DNA of 64,000 bases from Sarcophilus harrisii. Lineage: Eukaryota > Chordata > Mammalia > Dasyuromorphia > Dasyuridae. Location: the NCBI RefSeq assembly GCF_902635505.1, contig NC_045427.1:261041922-261105921 (forward strand), written 5' to 3'. Below are positions 44,189 through 55,384 of the stretch, piece after piece. Numbering within the stretch: the stretch's first letter is position 1; each line of letters opens with the position of its first letter. The translations under genes were made by a program, and so were the position numbers. The notes below the pieces were generated by a model, which saw nothing but the letters and a program-made list of their open reading frames with translations, was not told where the DNA came from and ran no database searches.

Positions 44189-44501
44189 TTACAATTACAA
44201 TAAACTTTGCCCCTTGACTAGGAAATGGGCTCAAGCCTGAAGATTCTTTTGAGATACCTCGTGACACTGGTCTGTAACCCCAAACTTTTGGGGTTCCCTT
44301 CCCAACCTCAACAGAAGGAGATATTTTTGAAAATATCCCTTAGGGAAATTTATTTTGCTTAACTGCATATTATCACAAAGATTTTATGATTTACTTTTCC
44401 ATGGGGGGAGTAGGAAGATGTAAAGAAGAGAAACTAAATGCTTTTTTAGTTGAAGAGTATTTTTTCTAAGGAAAAAATAAAACTACCTTGGCAACTAAAC
44501 T

Positions 44502-44529
44502 AAAAAAAAAAAAAAAAAAAAAAAAAAAA
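44502..44529. repeat. Poly-A run of 28
   Basis: Unbroken A-run after 'gcaactaaact'. It may be the tail of a retroposed sequence, but I could not identify the body. Confidence 0.7.
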
Positions 44530-44636
44530 CAAACCTTAAAAAATTAAATTAATTGATGCTACAGCAATCAATGTTTAACCTAACATTCAAAGGCTTCCTT
44601 AAATCTATGTCTCACCTCTCCCTTTACATATATTCC

Positions 44637-44787
44637 CCCCTCCCCCCTCCCCAGGCAATCGGGGGTTAAGTGACTTGCCCAGGGTCACACAGCTAGGAAA
44701 TGTTAAGTGTCTGAGGTCAAATTTGAACTCAGGTCCTCCTGACTTCAGGGCTGGTGCTCTATCCACTGTGCCACTTAGCTGCCCCTA
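44637..44787 (-). mobile_element. Marsupial tRNA-derived SINE, well preserved
   Basis: Reverse copy with clean wording: 'gttaagtgacttgcccaggg', 'tcacacagctaggaaatgtt', 'ctcaggtcctcctgacttca', 'gctctatccactgtgccact', ending 'tagctgcccc'. Among the least diverged SINEs here. The pyrimidine-rich run just before it is its tail. Confidence 0.85.
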
Positions 44788-44987
44788 CCCTTTATATATT
44801 TTCCATTACAGTCAAATTAGTTTATGAGCTATCCTCTGTATAAACAACATTCTAACTTACCTCTTTTTCTTTACACAAGTAGTCTCCTACATCAGAAATA
44901 TTCTCCTTTTACAGTACTTTGTAGAGTCTAAACTTCCTTTATAGCATAGTTCAGGAACTACTTCTTATGCAAAGACCTTTTTGATAA

Positions 44988-45190
44988 CCCCCCCCCCCCC
45001 CAACCCTAATAAATGGACATTTATTTTGAGCAATAAACTGCTCTCTCCCTCATGAAATTACTCCATAGATACTTCTCTATGTATTTTATCCTCCTAGTAA
45101 AAGACAAGGATTTTTTTGTCTGTGCATTCCCATTGCCTAGCACAGTGGCCTTGAACAGAGTAGGCACTTAATAAATGTTTCTTACATTTA
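44988..45190 (+). repeat. Poly-C run and L2 3' end
   Basis: C-run at 44988-45001. Then at about 45090-45190 an L2 terminus: 'ccattgcctagcacagtggc', 'agtaggcacttaataaatgt'. Confidence 0.6.
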
Positions 45191-45779
45191 ATGAGGGAAT
45201 CCTAATAAAAAGTTTTTAACTTTTTGAACATTCAGGACGGCCTATTTAAGTAGGAGATATACGTTCATATGGTTTCATGTTTGGCTCCTGTATTTATTTT
45301 GCTGCTGCCTTCTCTGATATGCTGTAGAAGGAGTTGCCTCCACACCCTCAAATGGCATGGTTCCAGTATGGTTGGTTTGTTATCTATCATTTCTTTTGTA
45401 GTTGGGGCTTATAGATCTGGATAACAAAGGTAAATGGGAGAAAAGAAGATTCAGAAAAAAGAGAACTAATATGCTACAGAATATAAAATAATTTAAAGGG
45501 TCCAGTGGAATTTTAATGGGGAAGAGAACGATTTTTAAATCTGCCTAAAATAAACATGAACTAGAATTTTGAATTAAGTTTAAGGAACACCAGAATAAAA
45601 CCACACCCAGAATATTGAAATAGATTCCAGCAACAGGCCTAGAACAGCCTCAGGCAAAGTTACCTAGTGTTAACTGAATTCTAAACAGTCAAGAAGCTTT
45701 TTAAAAAGTCAGACTTTGACTGTTAGTGTTCCTTTATCTCTACAGTTAAGTAGTTTGAAAAAAAAGAATATTAAAACTT

Positions 45780-45990
45780 ATTTTGGCTTTTGCATGAATA
45801 AAAAAAATACAGTGAGGAAAAGAAGGGAAACATCCTACTGGAAAAAAATTTTTGCATCAAATATGTCCAATAAGGGTCTAAGAGCTAAGAATTATGGGAA
45901 TACAAATATATAAGCCCAAGATGCATTTTCCAGTACATACTAAAGATATGAATAAATGATTCTCAAAAGGATTATTAACTAGGAAGGATT
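45780..45990 (+). mobile_element. L1 ORF2 fragment
   Basis: The protein SYWKKIFASNMSNKGLRAKN matches the L1 ORF2 segment WEKIFA...KGLISRIY; the DNA that follows ('aagatatgaataaatgattc') fits the next part. Small and decayed. 45200-45780 holds nothing I recognise. Confidence 0.55.
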
Positions 45991-46019
45991 ATGTGGAAGA
46001 CATTTCTTCCTAACATTAC

Positions 46020-47170
46020 CCTTGTTTCTATCAATGGTAGCACTATTTTTCTATGTTCACAATCTCAGAGTGATCCCTAAATTCTTCACTCTCCCTTCAC
46101 CTCCACATCCAATTAATTGCCAAGTTTTGTAGATTAAATTTCCATAACATCTTATAAATCTAGTCTCTTTCTCTACTCATTCAACATCTCTGTCCACCTT
46201 TATTATTACTTACCTACATAATTGTAGTCACTTTATTTTTGGTCTCCCTTCTTCCATTATTCTCTACTCCTTCTATTGATCACACAACTACTAAAGTAAA
46301 ATCCCTGAAGTACAGATCTGACCATGTCTTTTACCTGCTTAAAAAACTCCTAGCTCTCTTTGGCCTCTAGGATCATAGATAAATTCCTGTTTTACCTCAC
46401 CTTCTGACTCTAGCCTATCTTTTCCAGCTTTTTTATATGTTACTCCCTCTCTATGGATGCTATGGTCCAGACAAACTGATATTCTACACATACAATAATT
46501 CAATTCTCATCTCTTGTCTTTGCACAGACTATTTCTAATGCTTAATAGCCCTCCCTTCTCAGCTCCATTAGACTTTGTGTTCCATGGAAGCAGAGACTGA
46601 TTTTTTGCCTTTCTTTGTATTCTCAATATTTTAGCCCAGTGTCTGACACATAATAATAAAAGCATTTGCTTGTTGATTTGATTTAAGGCATACTTCACAG
46701 AATCTTTAGCTTTCTTAAAAGTTCAATTCAAGCACCACCACCTTCTCTTGAAGGCTTTTTCTAATTTCCACTGCTAAAATCTCTCCCTGACACAAAATTA
46801 CTTTACTTTTTGTTTCTATACAGATTATATTTACTTTTTTGTCTATTGGTTGGACTCCCTGCCTCGAGTCAATCTCCACTCATATCCATCATCTACTCAC
46901 CTATCAAACTGATCTTAAAGCACAGGTAATATTACACCCTTCTCTCCCATTTAATAAACTTTGGTGTTTTCCTATTGACTCCAAGATGAAATATAAAATC
47001 CTTTATCTGACTTTTCAAACCTGACCCACTCTTGCTTTTTCCAAATCTTTTCTTAGTCTTAAGTTTCTCTTTTTACAAGACAGGAACTGATTTTTGTCTT
47101 TTTTCATATCTCTCTTATTTAAAACAGAACCTGACATATAGTAGATGCTTTATAAAATGCTAGTTGATTG
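46020..47170 (+). repeat. Two L2 3' ends in tandem
   Basis: Pyrimidine-rich sense L2. The first copy ends at about 46670 ('agcccagtgtctgacacata', 'aaaagcatttgcttgttgat') and the second at about 47175 ('acagaacctgacatatagta', 'aatgctagttgattgact'). Protein-like pieces of the L2 C-terminus occur in several frames. Confidence 0.65.
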
Positions 47171-47199
47171 ACTTTTTATAGGTGCATACATGTTGTTTT

Positions 47200-47751
47200 C
47201 TTAGCATGTAAGCCCACTGACCTTATGATTTGGTTTTGTCTTTGTTTCTGCACTACTTAACAAGTTCTTTGTACACAGTAGGTCTCTTACTTAAAAAAAA
47301 AAATTAAAGGTATAATATAGAGAGTGCTGTTCTTGGAGCCAGGAAATCGTTGGCTTAGTTCCCACTTTTGATTCAAAACAAATCACTTAGGCTCTCAATG
47401 CTTGAGATCAGAAATGTCAAACAGAGCCTACAACACTCTCAAGAGAGGCCCAACCAGATAATTAAAATAATTGAAAAATATTTAGAAAATTAAATAAATA
47501 TTAAATATAATATAAATATTATAAACAAATACTAAAAATACAATAAAACACAGATAATGTTAATGTATTCCTTTCTAAGTTTGTGGCCCACAGGGATCCT
47601 TAGGTACAATTCAGTGGACATGTTTCTACTTGATTTTGACACCACAATGTTAGGCACCTCTCAGAGTCCAAGTTGTTGGGGTGGTGATCTGCATGGGTAG
47701 ACAGAGTTTCTCAACAGAGAGCTCTTATATCAGTGAAGTCACAGGTTCAAT
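47200..47751. other. Intergenic, nothing firm
   Basis: Mostly AT-rich. A short L2-like end near 47270 and an A/T-rich low-complexity stretch at 47460-47560. Confidence 0.4.
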
Positions 47752-48232
47752 TGTAATGTCGGAGAAACTGAGGCAAGACAGAGATTAGTTTTTAATATTT
47801 TAAGAGTGGAGAATTTGGGCTAGCTGGTTGGACAGGATTCATGTCCAAAAGATGTCCAATCCCTAACAAATAAGACACAGACCTTTTATATGTTTTTTTA
47901 GCTACACAGGATATATGGCCTGAGTAAGGCAGTTAAGGAGGGGACAAGGATACTGGATAGGGGACAAGACATAATTCCAGAGAAGCATCATAACTAGTCC
48001 TGACAGATTGGAGGTCAAGATAAGGAGATTGAGGGTAGGAGACAGGAGTTAGAGAGGCAAAGCCCAGCAGGTATTTGAGATAAACCACCTGGAGTTTTAT
48101 GACTCTTTGGAATGTAAAGTGGTCAGAGCTTTGAGATTTTAATTCTCTCAGTCCTAATGACCAGGAAAGGGGGGAGGGACATAATAATTTTATTCAGGGT
48201 ATCATAATCCAGGGAAACTGAGACATAAGACA
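47752..48232 (-). mobile_element. Solo LTR related to the 39.3-44.2 kb element
   Basis: Read on the minus strand it starts TGTCTTATGTCTCAGTTTCC and ends in a TTGCCTCAGTTTCTCC...CATTACA terminus, nearly the same end as the LTRs at 39303 and 43632. About 481 bp with no internal region on either side. Target duplication not clear. Confidence 0.75.
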
Positions 48233-48259
48233 GTCTCTATCCTTATCTTAATAAATGCT

Positions 48260-48530
48260 TGCTGCCAGGATGACTCACTAACAGAAGCCAAATCAAAACA
48301 AAAATCCCAGTATTTGCTGTCACAACCCAGAAAATTATCAAAGATGGCAAAAGATGGAAGTAATCTCTGCTGGAAGGGTTTCAAAAAGACAGGCACTCCA
48401 ACACCATTGGTGGAGCTATGATTCAATGCAATCATTGAAAGGCAATTTGGAATTATATATTTTTAATAAGTAACCAAACTGTACATACATCTGATCCAGA
48501 GATCCCACTCCTAGGAGTATGTGTGTGTAT
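48260..48530 (+). mobile_element. Decayed L1-type ORF2 piece
   Basis: Forward; the phrases 'accattggtggagctatgat', 'ggcaatttggaattatatat' and 'gatcccactcctaggagtat' correspond to the L1 ORF2 GTPTPLVEL...I...PLLGVY zone. Strongly diverged. Confidence 0.5.
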
Positions 48531-48934
48531 GTATATATATACCACATCTTAGTAGATGGTTTTTCATGAGTTGCTATGGAAAAAAAAATTCATCACTTTC
48601 TGTCCAACCTCCTCATGATATGCCTTTAAAGACAAAACTAGACTGCTCTTCAGATGGCAGTATGTCTTTGGAACTTTAGACAAAACCTTTCAAATCTTGT
48701 AGAACCAGCTAGAGTTTTTAGTCTCCTCTGGCTCAATCTTCAAAAATTCAAGATTATCTCTATGCAACAAGAAAGCATCAAAGTAGGACTTTAGTGAAAG
48801 AATGTGTATATATATGTATCCTATGTATGTATGTGTATATATATAAATGTAATTCTTGTGTCCCGTGGAGAATTAATTTTTTCATCAATTATATATAAGA
48901 GTACTTGGAATGTGTTATCAAGAAAACTTCTCTT

Positions 48935-49128
48935 TATGAGTTCGAATCTAACCTCAGACATCTACTAGTTGTGTGACCCTGGACAAGTAAGTGACTTATC
49001 CTGTTTATCTCAGTTTCTTCTTCTGTAAAATGAGTTGGAGAAGTAAATAGCAAACCACTTACTTCAGTGTCTTTGGTAAAACAAAAACATCTCAAAATTA
49101 GGTCATGACTGAGTAAAATGGTTGAATA
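48935..49128 (+). mobile_element. tRNA-derived SINE with RTE-like tail
   Basis: Forward copy from 'gagttcgaatctaacctcag' through 'gtgtgaccctggacaagtaa' and 'cttctgtaaaatgagttgga' to the RTE-like tail 'aattaggtcatgactgagta'. Confidence 0.75.
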
Positions 49129-49129
49129 A

Positions 49130-50090
49130 CATTATACATAAGCTTCCATGGCTGTCTTTAAGCGTTGATCCTTCGGATGTTTTGTTTTAGTGTCTACTAT
49201 GGAATTTAGTTCCTGTGCTATGAGAATTCTGGATTCTGTTATGAACGTCCAAAGTACTAGATATGGACAAAACACTAACTTCACATTCTTGTTAACAATG
49301 TCATTTGTTTTCTACCTGTTCTTTTAGCCTATTGATATGAGACCTGTTGTTTCACATGTGCTTCCAGGTTAATCATCCTTTCCACCTTCTGTTTTACTCC
49401 AAAAAGAAATAAACAAACCAACCAATCTCCACCTATTTTCTTCTATTGGCTAGTGGCAAAAAATCAGAATTGGTACCCAGGCCTCCTAACTCTCACCACA
49501 TTGTTCATCTCACTGTGCTGAAGATGACAACATATCCTACACCCTACAACATGACCTTACAATGCTTGTCATACTGTCTATTATTTCAATTTATATAGGA
49601 CTCATACTTTCTAAATAGCTTCATTTTCCCCCTCCCTTCATAGGTACATTAAATGGAAATGCTAAGTACCTATTATATGAGATCATTTTAAGACACCTTA
49701 TTAAACCATTTGATATTATGTAACTGAAGTGAATTTTGCCCTTAATAACTGTTCTTGCTCTGTGATTCAGAAATACTCAGCTAGCCTTTCAAAAACAAAA
49801 ACCAGAAAGCAAATATCAGCAAAATGAGTAAACATTAAAATAAGTAAATAGTTTGAGAAAGGAAAAAATAGCAAAGGAGATCTGGTAACTGATGAAATCA
49901 GAAAATAAGAGACTCCTCAACAAGCATTTTTAAGATTATTGGGGACACCAAAAAAGTTGAAAAATAAAGTCCCTGTTCCATAGTTGCCTCTTGTTGGAGA
50001 AAAATTGTAGGTAACTAAAAGTTCTTCTGTGGCATAAGATCAGGAATGGATTCCAGATGCAGAGTGAGGCTTCGAGGCTCGTAGAAAGAA
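49130..50090. other. Intergenic, nothing recognised
   Basis: Short tandem TATG/TATA phrases occur just upstream (48800-48850). No gene or clear repeat in this stretch. Confidence 0.4.
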
Positions 50091-50660
50091 ATATCCAGTA
50101 TTGATAGAATTATGAATTGGTCCAACCATCATGGGAAAACCATTTGGAATTAGTGCAAAGTAACAAAAATTTTCATATGTTTTGCCCTAGAGATTCCCCT
50201 CCCAGACAATTTAGTCTGAGGGCATCAATGTTAAAAAAGAAAGGCGCCCCACAGACCAAAATATTTATAGTAGCACTTTTTCTACTAGCAAAGAATTGGT
50301 AACAAAGTTTATTTATACTCCTCTGTTGAAGAATGGCTAAACAGGGTAGGGTGCATGAATATAATAGAATATTGCTATGCTGAAGAAATTAGTATGATGA
50401 CAAGAGAACCATGAGCAGATATATATGGACTGATGATAGAGAACCAGAGAACAATGTATACAATAACTATCCCAATGGTAACTTAGAACAGCAACAAATT
50501 AAAATAGAAAGCTGGAAACGTGTAATGTCTTTCATGTTTTTTGGCAGAGATAGGGGGGTCTATATGGGTGGAACATTGCATCTAATGTCAAATTTTCTCC
50601 ATTAATTTTGTTGAACTTAAAATAATATTCTTCTATTGAGTGGGATGGGAAGGAGGAAGA
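50090..50660 (+). mobile_element. Old L1 3' end
   Basis: Forward ORF2 C-terminal to 3' UTR relic: MVQPSWENHLELVQ (WNHLE...-type), KIFIVALFLLAKNW, then the untranslated part to about 50660 ('gtgggatgggaaggaggaag'). Confidence 0.6.
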
Positions 50661-50779
50661 TATTGGAAAACTAGGTGATAGTTAGAGTTGAGATCTAGAT
50701 CTCTTATTTAATTATTGATGTGAGCAACCTCCAGATGAAACTTTCCTTCTATCAGGTTGGCATCTTCTCAGCAATTTAT

Positions 50780-51740
50780 CTTTTTAGAGAGTTATGTTTA
50801 AAACACTGAGAGTTTAAGTAACTTTTCCAGGGTCACCTAGTTTGTATGTGTTGGAGGCAGGAATTGAAATCAGGTCTTTCTGACTTTAAGACTGCACTAT
50901 ATTCTGATGCATTTATACTAATGTTACTCTGGAGCAAAACAGACAACAATAAAAAATCCATGCCATTAGATAATGGCTATTAAAAGAATAGCCCCTGAAT
51001 CCTGGAACTTAATGATCAGAGAAAATCAGTTATTTGGAGTAAAGGAGAATTTACAAATTCCCTTCTGGGAATCAAAAGATTTCGACTTAAAAGATTTATT
51101 ACCAAGATCAGTCGTTGCTCTCAGAAGTTTTTCTTACTTATTCTATTTAATTCAGCTCATCTTAAAAATGAAATTGTTTACAAAGCAAAACTTTCTTTCC
51201 ATAAATAACTTTTGGCATTTCACTTACTGTGAACATTGCGATTGGCTTCTGGTCCAGTTATCCTGGATCATATCCTCTATGAATTCAGTGACTTTGTATG
51301 CTTTTTGAGAAAGATTATTCTTTCTCCCTTCCCCTCTTCCTCTCTTTCTCCCTCCCACCCCAAACCTCCAAAACAATTTATTGGACATATTTATCTCAGG
51401 TCATGTCATAAATAACTGAAATATCAAAACCATTTATCTTTACTCATTTCCGTGGAAGTGAGTCCTGATTCTAAGTCCAATGCCACTTATTTGCCTCAGG
51501 ATAATAGCTAATTAGCACTTAAATAGTTAAGGCTTACAAAGCACTCTACTTAAATTATCTCATTTAATACAACCTCATTAAGTAGATGCTATCATTAATA
51601 ATAATAATAATAGTATCGTAGTTGTTATCCCCATTTCGAGATGGGGATCAAAGTATTAAATGATTTGCTGAAGATATGTGTTTGAGGGAGAACTTGAACT
51701 CAGACTTCTAGAATGCAGATTTAGCACCCTTATCACCTAA
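50780..51740 (-). repeat. Two MIR-like relics and unique sequence
   Basis: 50780-50910 ('aactttcctaggtcacc'-like wording, 'ttggaggcaggaattgaaat') and 51495-51740 ('tcttacttaaattatctcat'-like, 'ttatccccatttcgagatgg') look like reversed MIR copies. Between them, 50970-51310 is an open 111-codon frame on the plus strand with no recognisable similarity. Confidence 0.45.
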
Positions 51741-52165
51741 CTTTATGGGATGAAGAACTACACAAATCAATATAAATATCTCCTGAAAGTACTTATTATA
51801 CTGCTGGGAAATATACTGCATATATTTGAGGATTTAATGGTATAAGGGTCTCTCATTTTATGAACTAACAAATGTCTTCAGAGAGAAGAGACCTTTCTTC
51901 TTTCACATGCTCAGATTCTTAAGTATGCTTGTATTTTGTTTTTGTTTTTTTGTTTTGTTTTTATCCTGAAAGAAGTTAAAAGCTGCAAGTGGGTTGGATG
52001 ATTTGCCTGATAATATTCCAAACAAGCCTTAAGGCAAGAAGCTAGTTCTGATATATGGTTTACCATACTGTACAAATCTACACACACCCACCTTAATTCT
52101 GTTTGTGAACAAACATGTCTAGTGGATTTGGGGAGTAAATTCTAGTCTCTTTCCTCTCCAAACCA

Positions 52166-52169
<4 letters not shown>

Positions 52170-52205
<36 letters not shown>
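52170..52205. repeat. (AC)18 microsatellite
   Basis: Uninterrupted AC repeat of 36 bases. Confidence 0.95.
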
Positions 52206-52209
<4 letters not shown>

Positions 52210-52214
52210 ATACT

Positions 52215-52735
52215 AATGTGACCCTATCAGTCCCCTCTTCAAGAATCTATAGTGATCTTTAGATAAAGAAATCTCTCCTAATGCTTCTAGGATAAAATTT
52301 AAACTTTTTGATTTTACTCCCCAACATTGGTTTTCCCAGTCTGGCTCCAGCTACTTCATTCTGTGATTGGAGAGTGGGCAGAGGGGAAGGGAGGGAAGGG
52401 AAATAGGACTAACTGACTTGCCTAGGATCACACAGCTAGTAAGTGTTAAGTGTCTGAAGTTGGATTTGAATCCTACACCGGCCTCCAAGGGGTGGTGCTC
52501 TTTTTATTAAGCAATTTAGCTGCACCCTTGCCCCCTCCCCCCAGCTATTTCACTTTTGAGTCCTTTGATTTTATCTGTAGCACCTTTTGTCTCAAACTAG
52601 GTGACTTTGCTTTCAGTTTTCCTGAAATTCCATCTATCCCAATTGTATTCCTTCTTAAATTGTGGTGTCCTTATTTACTTGAGAATCTAATTTTACCTCT
52701 GATCAAAATCTATCTCCTCAACCCCCAATAGTAAA
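52215..52735 (+). repeat. L2 relic interrupted by a SINE
   Basis: Sense L2: 'tcttcaagaatctatagtga', 'ggataaaatttaaacttttt', 'ccagtctggctccagctact', resuming after the SINE with 'cacttttgagtcctttgatt'. Confidence 0.65.
52359..52540 (-). mobile_element. tRNA-derived SINE with target duplication
   Basis: Reverse copy: 'gacttgcctaggatcacaca', 'gctagtaagtgttaagtgtc', ending in the tRNA-like head near 'caatttagctgcaccc'. Flanking repeat CCAGCTACTTCA (52347-52358) and CCAGCTATTTCA (52541-52552), 11 of 12 identical, marks the insertion into L2. Confidence 0.8.
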
Positions 52736-52780
52736 TGACATCTCAGAATATTTTTAAATTATTTGAAGAGGGGAAGCTCT

Positions 52781-52950
52781 GAATTTGTGATTTCATTAAA
52801 TGATTTTTCCCAGACTGGGAAGCCCTCTCTATTGCTTCAGCTTGGTATAAAATCTGTAGGTTACTGAATTTGTGATTTCATTAAATGATTTTTCCCAGCC
52901 TGGGAAGCCCTCTCTATTACTTCAGCTTGGTATACAATCTGTAGGTTACT
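52781..52950. repeat. 85-bp tandem duplication, two copies
   Basis: 52781-52865 and 52866-52950 are head-to-tail copies starting GAATTTGTGATTTCATTAAA and ending GTAGGTTACT, differing at three positions (about 96% identity). Not part of a repeat I recognise. Confidence 0.97.
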
Positions 52951-53439
52951 TTCTTAGGTGACGGCACTGAAAATGACATATGCCCAGCCAATATGTATCA
53001 GGAGCAGAGCTTCAAATCAGATTATTCTGAATCCAAAGCCAGCTCTATGTCTGTTATACTAGACTGCCTTTCTTGGAACATAGCCAAATAAAATAAAAGC
53101 AATGAAATTTATTTGAGTCTATATCATGTTCAGGGAAATCATATAGATAAGCACTATGTGTGTGTATATGTGTGTATTTATGTGTGACACAGAAAAATAT
53201 AATGATCCTCTCCCATGAAGTCCATTATAGATTGACTGATTATAGTCCAGTTGAGTAGACAAGATATAAACACTTGAACATATAAATAATGAAATCATAG
53301 TTTACAAATGTCATAAGGCATCAAGTGAATAGTATATTCCTTGCCTCCAAGGCAGGATCAAAAGGAGAGAAGGGATTGGATTTGGTGGGCACCTGGGGGT
53401 CCTGGATGTCTGTCAAAGTCAAAAGCCTCCAAGAAGAAC

Positions 53440-53620
53440 CTGGTGGAACAGTGAATAGAGCATAAGACATTGACTAATTGCTTTATTCTGGGAAAGTCAC
53501 AACCTCTGTTTGCCTCAGTTTCTTCATCTGTAAAATGGGAATAATAATAATACCTACTTCCCAGAGTGTTATGAGATATTTATGAAGTGCTTAGCAGAGT
53601 GCCTGACAAATAATAGATAG
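53440..53620 (+). repeat. MIR/CORE-SINE copy
   Basis: Forward: 'aagtcacaacctctgtttgc', 'cagtttcttcatctgtaaaa', 'agtgcttagcagagtgcctg'. Confidence 0.7.
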
Positions 53621-53624
53621 ATGA

Positions 53625-54035
53625 ATGAAGGGAGCAGAACCATGGTAACAACAAGATTGTGTGATCAACTATGACAGACTTAGCTCTTCTCAGCAATACA
53701 ATAATCTAAGACACTTGCAAAAGATTCATGATGGAAAATGCTATCCAAATCCAAAGAAAGGACGGAGACTGAATGCAGATGAAAACATACTATTTTCATT
53801 GGGTTTTTTTGTTTTTTTCTTTCTCTTAGTTTTTCTCTTTTGTCCCGATTCTTCTTTCACTTTATGACAAATGTGGACATATGTTTAATATGATTGTACA
53901 TGTATAAACTATGTCAGATTGTTTGTGGCCTTGAGGAAGGAGGAAAGGAGAGAGAAAAATGAAAATCAGATCTTATAAAAGTATTGGAAGCCATCTTTAC
54001 ATGTAATTGGAAAAAATAAAATACTATTAAAAAGA
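53625..54035 (+). mobile_element. Old L1 3' UTR
   Basis: Forward 3' end of the older marsupial L1 type: 'ggagcagaaccatggtaaca', 'gatggaaaatgctatccaaa', then 'tgtaattggaaaaaataaaa' at the end. Short GAATGAA-type repeats at both ends may be a remnant target duplication. Confidence 0.65.
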
Positions 54036-54145
54036 ATGAAAGTGAGAGAAAAGAAAGAAAGAAAGGAAGGAAGAAAAGAAAGAAAAAAGGAAGGACGGGA
54101 AGGAGGGAGGGAGGAAGGAAGGAAGGAAAGAAAGAAAGAACTCAG
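54036..54145. repeat. GAAA/GGAA low-complexity tract
   Basis: About 110 bases of purine-only GAAA and GGAA units, directly after the L1 tail, probably grown from that tail. Confidence 0.85.
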
Positions 54146-54679
54146 AAAGAACCCAATTAGGGTTATGAAGAATTGGACATGATTGAAAATCTACTGAACC
54201 TGCTATGTACCAGCATTAGGCTAAACTCTAGAAATACAAAGAAAAGCAAAATATAGTTCCTAGAAGGTAGATAGAAAATTCAGTCAATTTTTTGAGCATG
54301 TGCTTTAATCCTCAAGTTTTTTTTTTCTGGAAGAGTAGACAGAAGAGAGGCTAGGTATGAGCAGTACCTGGAGAGCCTCTAACTTTACTGGATGCAGTTG
54401 CAAGAGGCAGATATACTGATAGCTGGTAGTCATGTTGGTACAGGTTCCAGACACCTCCTGCCCAGCCACACCCTATATTCAGCTTGCTAGTATTTGGCAG
54501 ATCTCAGCTGTCTCTGTTCACTGTTCCCAGCTGGAAATGAAGCAAAAACTTATCTGAATTCCCTATCTCTACACTTTCCACTCTCATCTACACCTTATGA
54601 AATTCCTTAAGTGCAATCATCATTCCTCTTGTCCTCTTCTCCCTTTCACTCAAAAGATGGTGCGATTATTAGCACGATG

Positions 54680-54860
54680 AAATGAAAAAAGGGCTAGATT
54701 TGATCAGAGGACCTCAGTTCAAATTCCCCTCTGACAGTATCTGTGCAACACTGACAAATAATTTAAATTCTCTGGACTTTAGTTTCTTAATCTGTAAAAT
54801 AAGAGGGTTGGATTAATTGACCTCTAAAATTCTTTTCAGTCTTAATTCTATGATTCTCTT
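54680..54860 (+). repeat. MIR/CORE-SINE copy
   Basis: Forward: 'gacctcagttcaaattcccc', 'tttcttaatctgtaaaataa', 'gaccttctaaa'-like end with 'tcttaattctatgattctct'. Confidence 0.65.
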
Positions 54861-54904
54861 TCAGAGGAATTCTAATCTCACTTAAAACTTCAAGTTATCC
54901 CTGA

Positions 54905-55235
54905 GACAAACACAGAATTTTAAGATTTAGAAGACATTCCAGGAATCCATCCAGTCCAACCCATACATGAAACATACATAACATCAGTCCTCCGAAGATT
55001 CAGCTCCAAGGAGAAGGCATCCACCACTTTTCCAGGCAGGCCATTCCATTTGGGGACAACTGAATTATGGAGAAGTTTTTCAAGTCTAAATTTGAGTCTT
55101 TGCAATTTCCCCAGTGGTTGCTGGTTCTGGCCTCTGGAACCAAACAGAACCAATCTCATCCTTCTGACTCTTTCTTTAAATGTTTGAATACCCTGATAGC
55201 TCCCCCTCACCCCACCCAAGGAAAAGAAGGTAATC
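54905..55235 (-). repeat. CR1/L3 LINE 3' relic
   Basis: The minus-strand protein contains FRLEKLLHNSVVPKWNGLPG followed by KVVDAFSLE, clearly the CR1-type ORF2 C-terminus (pattern FRLD...F..RVV.HWNRLP..VV..PSLE). The plus strand shows 'aggcaggccattccatttgg', the usual reversed CR1 phrase. Ancient. Confidence 0.8.
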
Positions 55236-55384
55236 ATCACTGAAGCTGCAGCTATGACTACATATGTGGATTACTTTGCAGGACTTGAGTCTGTATTCCC
55301 AACTTCCCTGAATCATCAATCTCATAATCAGCCAAGTAACAGCTTAGGCAGAGTTAAAAATCTCACCCCCAAAGGATTCCAGTT

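Larger units (their letters stand above)
38880..44262 (+). mobile_element. Older LTR, split by a later LTR element
   Basis: 38880-39302 and 44193-44262 look like the two parts of one LTR. The left part contains a partial tandem repeat ('accactcctcaattcattga' near 39057, again near 39113). The right part carries an AATAAA at about 44200 and a terminus near 'cctcgtgaca'. They are separated by the complete insertion 39303-44188 with its 4-bp duplication. A fossil; family not assigned. Confidence 0.45.

Noticed and set aside
50973-51308. 111-codon open frame on the plus strand
   Set aside because: No known motif, hydrophobic AT-driven composition, no splice or promoter context; probably chance.
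52170-52205. AC repeat considered as Z-DNA regulatory site
   Set aside because: No promoter nearby; ordinary microsatellite.
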